Positions 55,700-64,000 of a stretch of DNA of 64,000 bases are shown here, piece by piece. Each line of letters begins with the position of its first letter. Positions within the stretch are counted from its first letter, which is position 1. Below the pieces are notes generated by a model. That model saw only the letters and a program-made list of their open reading frames with translations. It was not told the origin of the DNA and ran no database searches. A program made the position numbers and the translations under genes. Source of the DNA: Phytoseiulus persimilis (taxonomy: Eukaryota; Arthropoda; Arachnida; Mesostigmata; Phytoseiidae); NCBI GenBank assembly GCA_037576195.1, contig CM075102.1, positions 25,664,745 through 25,728,744 of the forward strand, given 5' to 3'.

Positions 55700-58600
55700 G
55701 ATTCCCAGCATGTTCGCAGTTGCGTTCGCGGAGCAATTTAAGAAGCGTTTGAAGGACGTCGCAGACTTTTCTCTCTCCTGCCTGAAACGTAATTCTGAAC
55801 GGCGCTCCAGTTTTCCTGCCCTCTGCTGTCAAAGAATATATACACTTTAATAAAAAATGCTCCATGGCACTCAGAAGGCAGAGTTTGGTTCGTTCGAAAC
55901 TTCTGGCAGAGTTCGGTCCGTTCAGTCGGGTTCCCGGTTCCCTACAAGGAGATACTAGGAGACGGGAGGAGAGAATATCACAGAAGAATGAAGACGTTTC
56001 TACGAGAGGAGAGCAAGGGGCGGTTTCCAGCGAAAAGCGAGGATGACACGGGCGGTACATGAATCGTCCATGTTTATGTCGTTTTCGCACGTTTGAGCGT
56101 GTTTGTTTGTGTCTTCATGAAACAACCGCCAGGAAGTGAGACCGCAAATCACAGCTACAAATTACAATCTCAAATGTGGAGAAGAATCGGCCCGAGGACG
56201 ACCATGTGAGGATGTCTGAGCTGGAGCGCAGCCACGGGGATCTTGAGAGCCACTTAACGAAACACGGGTTCCGACGTGGAAGAAGAAGCATGGGTGTGAG
56301 TCATTCATCCGTCGTGATCATTGAGAGGGAGCTCGAGATACGAAATATTCTTCGAGTTCTCGAGAGACTCGTTGGAGTTGGACGACTCAAAACCGAACAT
56401 TGACTCTCCTTCCGCCCTTCCACGGCTCCATACGAATCAGTTAATACGATAGGATATTCATGGACGTGTCCGCCGAAGGCACGCGACCGCTCGGCGGATT
56501 AATTGGTTATTTGTCGTTCTCGAACACCTCATTCGAAAGGAGGACTCCGTGACTTGCGGCTTTCGTAGGAGTTCCTCCAGTGGAATACCGAGAATGACGA
56601 CTGGAGGAAAATGAGGATCACACGGCCAATCACAGCGCCAAGACGTTGGCTGTCCGGTTCCGTGTTCGTTTAGCCTTCCAGCTGAAATTTGAAAAACGAG
56701 ACTTGGGTCGAATATACGAACGCGTAGCGGCAACGGAAAAAGCGCGCCAAAACTGACAGACGCCGTTCAAGCAGCGGGAGGAGGAGGAGGAGGAGGAGGA
56801 AAACGACGACAACGAAGACGATGAGAGCGAGCAAGAGAGAAACGTCAGAGCAACGTGCTGCTCGCCGCCGCGCGCCGACCAGCCCGTCTGGCTCGCTCCC
56901 GCCGCGCGGGCGAACGAGTGTGTGTAATGGAGGAGAAGAAGACGACCGACCAGCCGACGGCCTCTCACTGACAGCGCGCCCGGCAGTCAGTTTGCCTGCC
57001 TGCTTGCGTGCAGGGCCGTCATCTGGAAAGGGAACTCGTAGCGGTTCACGTCTGTCAGCCGCCGCAGCCGCCGCCGCTGTTGACAACGACATAGCCATTG
57101 ACGCTCTGGTTACCAGTGAACCGGCGGGCTGGCGAGGCAGCCGGCATTGAGGCAGTACGCGGGTGGAGGCGGCGAGCGAGGGATCAACGTTCCTCGTTCG
57201 GGCGGACAGTTTGCCGCAGCGCTTAACTGTCTGCCCAGTTAGTTACTCACTCACTGATTCAGTTAGTTACAGTGTGGTAGTTACCGTTGGTCGCGCGCGC
57301 TCACTCAGGCGAGCGTCACGATGACTGCCACATGCCCGATGGTTAGCAGTTGAATGGCCCCGCTCCAACTCAAGGTCGTCGTTGTCAAAATGAGCGCCAG
57401 CTCATCGAAAGTCTGATGGCCGAATCCACTCACCTGGGACCGCGCATTTTGAGCCGAGCCATCCGATCCATTGATTCCTCGATATTCCAAGCACTCGACA
57501 ACCCAAGCAATCTATTGATCCTTCGAAGCAACTGCTGAGCGGGGTCTCGCATGAACTGATCGGGAACACGACGACTGGGGAGAAATCCCGTCTCTTGAAG
57601 CCGATGTATGATCGAGCTCCTGACGATGATCGCCCTCAGTGAAACGTCAGGAAAAGTATGATTGAGTTAATGATGAAGTACACTGGTCGCCCTAGCGGGA
57701 AGGTGTCTTCGAGTGTCCCAGAGACAGTCGTGATGATCACTTCCGCGCAACCTTCTGGGGAGGGGGAGGCTTGTCGAGGTCGTTCATACAGTCTTTTCTT
57801 GCTTTCTATCCGCTTTTCTTGTTATTTTCTGTGCCAACTTGCCGGGGCAACGTTTTGCGCTTCCACTTCTTGAAGCTACTGCCGACGAATTGTGCGTCGC
57901 CATCACTCATCGGCGGCGCCCGAGTTTCGCAGCTGTGAGGCGGAGAAGATAGATATTGTCCAAAAAATTTTGCAATTCTTCTGAGTGTCACAGAAAAAAA
58001 AATAGACCAGTACCTCTTGGTGCCAATGAGATGAATTCAAATTGCCTGCCAGAGAGAAATAGATCCGGCTCTGATGCCGGGCCATAGTCAAGTTCAAAGC
58101 CGTCACGACAAACACTCCAGATTCGAGACAACGTCACGCTCGATGCCCGGATGATTCCCTGCTCCGCTTGCGACGGACAGGGCGACATTCGAGCGCGTCA
58201 TCCGAATCAGAGTCGAATCGTTCTCAACTCCCAAGGCTCAGTGTTTGAAGATCTTATTTCCGCGTGAGAATTCTGTATTCATATCGGCCATTCGAAACAA
58301 ATTTTCCCACCGGTTACCCGAGTCGACCCAGAGATAAAATGGATAGCGTCGCGGGTTTTGCTCTTGTCTTCTTTTTTTTTTTCATCTCACTCAGAGTCAA
58401 GAAAACCGCGAAATACTGCAAGGCCACAGAGGCGTAATCGCGAAGGTCTTCCTGGCGCCGCTGATTCGACGTCAGTTGCGGCAGTGGCACCGCGGTCTGT
58501 TACCCAAGAATCGCCCGCTCACCCGCTTGTTCGCCGACCATCCCGCCCGCCCGCTCGCCAGCCAGCCTGGTTCCTTGTCTTGCCGGTGGCTCTGAAGCCG

Positions 58601-59500
58601 AAGTCCACCACGTCGTTCGTGTAGTCCACGTCTGACGGACGGGCGTCCCGAGCCAACGAGCACAAACAGTGGACGCGCAAGCGCAGGCAAACTGCCCATG
58701 GAATTTCTGTGGGTCCGAAGGCCTTCCCGGGTAAGGCCAACCAAACACAAGCCATGCTCACTCGCGCACTTGAGCTCACACGCACACGTTGAAGACGCAG
58801 TTTACGGTCGTTCCTCCAGGTACTTGTGGCCGGTATCGAACTGTCCCGAGACGAGTTACTGATTCGTTGATGCCCGAATAATCGACCGGGCAGACTTTCT
58901 GAGTGACGGATGGAAAAATCGCCTAGAATCCAACGACAGCGTCGAACAACAAAAGCTCCGCTACAGAAAAGCTCGAAGAGGGAATCGGGCACATTAAGTC
59001 TGCAGGCTCAGAAAAACTGACCGTCCTTCTCCCGGCCCCTGATCCTACTGCCAGAGCTTGCGGTGATGATGATTATTATTCGCATACGTCAGGACTCGAG
59101 CGACAGTCTTCTTATTTCGTTACTCAATGCCGAATTCCCATTGTCGACTGGCGGGAGCGCACGCTAACTGCTGAAAGACATCAGAATCTGAGAGACCTCA
59201 GGATAGCAATAGCGGTTCACTTTTTCGAAGACCAGGCTGCTGAGGGATTAGTCAACGCACCTGATCCTCATTTCAAAGAGTGTCGATCGAATGGAGGAGT
59301 GAATGCGATGAGGACTTATTGAGCCGCTGCCGCGCCCTAGGGATGGGTTCCCGATGTTTTTCTGATCGGACGTGAATTCGAAATTTCACCGTTCGGCTGT
59401 TTTGACTTTTGATATCGCCATAGGGTCGCGTCGTCGTCTGCCGCCCCGCGTCAAATCGCTCCCACAGCCCGCCAGGCGAAAAACCTTGGTAACGAGCTGT
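55700..59500. other. No assigned gene; microsatellites and tetranucleotide tracts
   Basis: Includes a GGA microsatellite at 56776-56800 and period-4 sequence near 56990-57010, 57135-57160 and 58525-58570. A T-rich run lies at about 58370-58381. The frames over them (for example 56821-57150) encode Arg/Ala/Ser-rich low-complexity sequence and are not called. Confidence 0.4.
56776..56800. repeat. GGA trinucleotide repeat
   Basis: Consecutive GGA units on the plus strand, seen directly. Confidence 0.85.
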
Positions 59501-62500
59501 TGGTGAGGATAACGGATTCTGTAACTGATTGATGTCCAATGTTTCAAACTGGGTGGAAAGGAGGAGGATTTTCCTCAGTCGGAGGCGACAATGCGCGCAG
59601 AGATGGAAGGTCTTGACGCTCTCGCATTCGGGGGAAAGCTTTGTGGAGGAAATTCGTCGCGAAAAGATCGAAGTTCTGAAACCTAGTAGTCGAATCCTAT
59701 CGTGGGAAAATATGCACACATCTTGAAGCCTCCAGTGGCCGAGCGCATCGAGGATAGAGAGGAGCTTGATCTGCTAAGCTCGGGTACTCGGGGGTTTTCG
59801 GTTTGTCATTCTTCCTACGCACTTCAAGGAGCTCATGATCGAGCTCGTTCGTTCGCTTCCTGTACTTTTTTCGAGAAGCGTGAACGCTTCTTGTTTCTTT
59901 GTCCTTACGTATCAACTTTGTGAATGTCACACCGTGGCCCACAAGGCAAACTGATTGTGCGTACCGTGAGAATTTTCAAGCGGAATGAAAACGGTCGAGA
60001 AGAAAATATGAAACCTTGTCCAGACAACATCCAACATTGTGCCGGATGATGGCGAATGTTGCTCAGGCAAAATGGCACGCCAGCTAACCTGGGAGCTAGC
60101 GGGCCGGCAAAGTGAACAGCCAGTCAGCACTGAGAGTGACTGGAGCCAATTCATGGATAACGAGACGACCCCGACGATTTGAGCCACGGTCAGGGTCGTT
60201 TTCGCCAAACGGCTCAATCCGCTGCCTCACGGATAGATGAACAGTGAGCAGGCTGACGGGCGGACAGCCAGCCGTCCGCTCAATGGAAAGGGCAGGAAAA
60301 GCCATAGGAGCTGCCGATCGCTCGCGGCGAAAGTGAAACTCTCTTCACGGAAATCATCGGGACTTTTCCTTTCGCGGAGTCAAAACACCTGCGCGGAGCG
60401 ATCCGTGACCGAGAGCCGTTCGACGTTGGCGATTCGAGCTGCTGCTGCAAACTCTGACTCGAGAATATGCTCAGACTTCTCGAGATAGTTTACAAAAGGG
60501 GTCGGAGAAGATAATTATATTGCAGACATGAGCTGCTCGGCTCCTGACGACTACGCTGTGAGCTTCTAGCACGTGCGCGATGGACGGATAGTTCCTGTCA
60601 CACTTTACGATTTGGAAAGCCTCTTGAGGCGGCGTCGAATGATCCGCTGTATTCGAGGGATGGATCGGGTTTCGAAGAGATACGAATCGGGTTTTCTCAC
60701 GCCGAAAGCGGAACAGGGGAGAAATATGCAGCCGCCAAAAAGTAACAAGTTATGTCATCACGGGTACATTGCATATTCACTGGGCTCATTTCCAGGAGCA
60801 ACGGTCGGCGTTTTCGGGCGTGGAAGACAGCGTTTCCATAGCCACGATCCCGTAATTCTTCCCTCCCGAAATTCTGAGCCTCGAGGCCTAAATTAGACTG
60901 CGAATAGTTCATGTTCCTAGAAGTTTCAGGCTGAAATCACCAGCTATGGAATCCGAACGAAAACCGGACCCAAATGTAGATTCGAGATTCAACTCAGGAG
61001 CACCGTCCGACGGCCACCGAGTTTTCCCGTCGTAACGGAAGTGGCCGAGACCATGAGGTTAATGCGAGCCGGCTCCTTGTCGAGCTGGGAATCGGTCTGA
61101 AAAATGTTTCTCACAGCAAGTCGTTACAGAAATCCTGTCAATGAAGAGGAATGGTATTTGGGATGTTCTTTGAAGGTCCCGCAACGCTTTCAAGGAAAGC
61201 TCTGTCAGGAAAGTGGGAGGTAGATTGATTTCTATCTGGAGCAGTTTGTCATTCGGCCGACGGACGGCTGACCTGATTTTTAAGGTTGAAAGCAACGCTA
61301 GACGGCGATTTCGTAACAGTTTCGATACAGTCAGCCGAACGGAGCTTGGACATCGTTCGACATTCGGCCACTTGCTTGAAGACGTTTTCGTTCTATACCG
61401 GCTATGGAATCCTGCTCTACAAAAGTCTCACAGAGGGTTGACTGTGTCGTCTCCCTCCCGAACCGTCGTGAACCAGGAACGCTCCATAGAATATGTATTT
61501 GTTTTGGAGAATATTCCTCTCCGCTCGAATGTTCATGAATCGTTCTCAAGACTTTTCCAATCCTCTCGCATGTGTGGCATCCATCCTTATTGCTTCGTTC
61601 GAGCTCAGTATAAGACTTCCCTGTTGGGTACGAGAAAGCCTCCGGAGGATTATCGAAATTTACATAGCGCTTTCTGGTTTCCTCTCTCATTTTTATTGGT
61701 CGTCCTTCGATCGCCTGCCCAACGGATAAGGTCTGTGAACCTCTGTGAACTATTCAAAGTCGAAGAGCAACGAAATGAAAAGCCATAAAACTCGGGTTGC
61801 CTTAAACAAAATGCAGCTTGACCTGAATGCTATACCTGCGTACAGAGGCAGGACATCAGCCATACAGTACACAAATTAGGAAGGACAGATCGATGTGGAG
61901 GAGATCGCACCAAGTATCTCTCTCTGGATGAACGACCGAGCGGAACGAGAATTACGGGGGAAGGCCATCCGACAGAAGCATGGTCAACGGTGATGCCTCG
62001 TCGTCGCTTCGTTGTGCCCGTCTTCATTTTTCCTTCACCCGCTGCCCAGTGCGCAACGAGCAGAAACTCCTCCCAGAAGGCAACCAGAGGAACGTTAGGA
62101 GCTGGCGAGCAGACGGACGGACAAACGGAGGAACAATTAACTCGCAACCACGATCAGCATCAGTCCGCATGGTTCTCGTTGGTAAGCATCCCCTGATCGG
62201 CGAAAGTTCTGGATGGAGCTCAACCCCACAAAGCCTCTGAGCTGGTATTCTCTGTTGCCAACGCTGCATGAAACCCTCCTCAGAACACGACGCCTCCGAA
62301 ACTCTTTGTTGTTGTTGCGGCTGTCCTCGTTGTCGATACATCGAATCGTTATTGTTGCTGTTGTCGGCTAGTGAGTCGGCTCCAAGCGTCTAGAAAGGAC
62401 GGTTTTCTTCAGCAGCGAAATCGAGCCGGCAGCGGAACCAGCGGCGACGGCGTCGACGCGAGCGGCGCGGCGCCGCGTTGAACACTGTGAAGAGCCTCCC

Positions 62501-64000
62501 TCCCACAGACGTCAAACGGACCGCGAAGTCGTCAAGGCCGACGATTTGAATAAGAAACACAACAACAAGAAAACTCACTTCTCTCGCCTCCCCTGTTGAC
62601 TGGTTTAAGTCGCTGTCGTTGTTGTTGATGTCGTCGCCGTTGTTGCCACGGATATCGTAATTTTGGTTCTTGCTTGTGCGGTCGTTAGAACAGGCGTACT
62701 CATACTATTCATGGAGTACAGCAGACCTTCTGGATGAATAGATGAGATCTCCGCACGACCTAACAGGCACGAACAGGCTCACAGGTCAGAGTTTCATAGC
62801 TTCGAGGTAGTGTACATACCTCCTCTTCTCCACTCCTGTGAGTTCCTGTGCTGTTGATAATTTCACAAAACAGAATACCTCTCGGTGGTGGGACGCGCCA
62901 CGAACGGCAAAGTGACCGCTGGAGGAATAAGGTGATGATGGAGGATCGATCACGAGAACGAAGCCAGTCCCACTTTGGAAGCCCGACTAGATGTGAGCGG
63001 GACAGTAATAAATTCCCAACCTGGAATATCGATGACAAACACATACAATAGACACCGTGATCTGTTTCCAAGGGCCGGATTACGCTAGAGCCTTCTCTTG
63101 TTTAGGGTCTTTTTCATTTGTTCTTCGAAATACTTCCAGCCTTCGTTTTGTCAATATCAATGCCTGTAAGAAAGTCTGAGGTTGACGTCAAAAACACTGA
63201 AAAGGATCGGTGTCGAATGATAAGTAGCGGAAAGTCGGCGCTCGTAAACCCAAGGTTCGGAGCGCGGTTGAGGCGTTTGCTTTCCCTCTTGGAGACGGCT
63301 GCTTCTCAACAGAACTCGGGGGACGAGCCTCCACCTGTTTGGTGCTCTCGACTCTTCTGACACGACGCGGTTGTCCATCAGCCCGCGAAATCCACAGACG
63401 TGGTATCCGCGGCTTCGCATGGGTCAGAGCGAGTCCGACCGCCGATTCTTGTACGACCGCATGACGTCTCAGTTCGGCTGAGGGCGACTGATCGCCCTCT
63501 ATCAGACAAAAGATCGATCGACGTGGAATTTCTCCCTTCCTTCAGCGTTTTCGGGAGGGATTCCCATCGAATGATTAGATGTTGTCACGCGTTTTCAAAA
63601 TGTCAGTTCAAAGCAGAGATTGCAGAACAGAGGCGAGCTCTCGCACCGGACAGAGTCTTCCGCAGGCGAGTCCCGCTGGCGCTACCTCAAACCGATACGG
63701 ACAATGCTCGTCCGGGAATCTCTTTCTGGTGACGGCATCGATCACAGCGGAGGTTGCGACGGCCGGCGTCGGCGGCGACAGTTCTTTCCACGTGAGCGTT
63801 GCGACCTTGATTCGGAACGACGATGAGGCCCCGCTTGAGCTGCGAAAGCGAAATCTAGAAGAACAGCAGGCCCCATAACTGGGCCCCCTGTGGCACCGTG
63901 CCCCAATGAGGGATGAAGAGACAGCCGAGCCGTTTCGCCAGACTACCGAGCACCACGGAACCGTCTGCAGAGGAGAAGAACGAACCGAGTCAACGACGGC
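59500..64000. other. No assigned gene; competing open frames
   Basis: The longest frame is plus 61213-61788 (191 codons), but a minus frame through the same bases (61690-61331, starting MREETRKRYVNFDNPPEAFS) is at least as protein-like and continues in another frame to 61059. Plus 59529-59726 and 59702-59923 are short and plausible. Period-4 tracts lie near 60075-60110, 60235-60280 and 62100-62125. No motif identifies any gene. Confidence 0.35.

Noticed and set aside
1-64000. Bacterial-type features (operons, CRISPR, IS elements, attachment sites)
   Set aside because: None seen. Gene structure, introns and families are those of an animal nuclear genome.

Overview
This is nuclear DNA of a protostome animal, most likely an arthropod. 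An acarine (mite or tick) is my best guess, and a mesostigmatan mite such as a phytoseiid is plausible. The reasons are a TGIF-type TALE homeobox gene, the 5' end of a CaMKI gene, a divergent ionotropic receptor (IR, a protostome-only chemosensory family), spliced genes with GT-AG introns, and near-balanced base composition. There is no sign of operons, ribosome binding sites or CRISPR, and I found no tRNA gene. The species is inferred, not shown.

Left end (1-6 kb): the first coding exon of CaMKI lies on the minus strand at 4402-4586 and stops at the start of the kinase glycine loop. The rest of the kinase is not in the window, so the next intron must exceed 4.4 kb. An opposite-strand transcription unit starts inside that interval, near 3405, and its last visible exon ends in a good donor at 3891. 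A chemosensory and repeat-rich interval follows (6-24 kb). It holds one intact intronless IR gene (9632-11200, minus), a decayed non-LTR reverse transcriptase just upstream of it (about 11990-12810) and several ORF remnants I could not assign.

Centre (24-31 kb): a minus-strand gene or genes (exons at 26948-27053, 24451-24695 and 24008-24270), an apparently divergent plus-strand gene starting at 27564, and an uninterrupted 359-codon TGIF homeobox CDS at 29695-30774. TGIF is the best-supported gene here and is expected to be a nuclear transcriptional repressor.

Right half (31-64 kb): a possible gag-like remnant (31.9-32.7 kb), a second, broken IR (about 34.1-35.3 kb, minus), the 3' end of a spliced minus-strand gene of unknown function (36238-36715), a possible decayed multi-membrane-span receptor (50.4-50.9 kb), and several moderately protein-like ORFs with no recognised domain. 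Many short degenerate tetranucleotide tracts are scattered through this half. Much of it is probably intron or intergenic DNA that cannot be resolved without transcripts.

Exon calls outside CaMKI, the IR and TGIF rest on reading-frame quality plus splice signals and phase read by eye. They should be treated as hypotheses.
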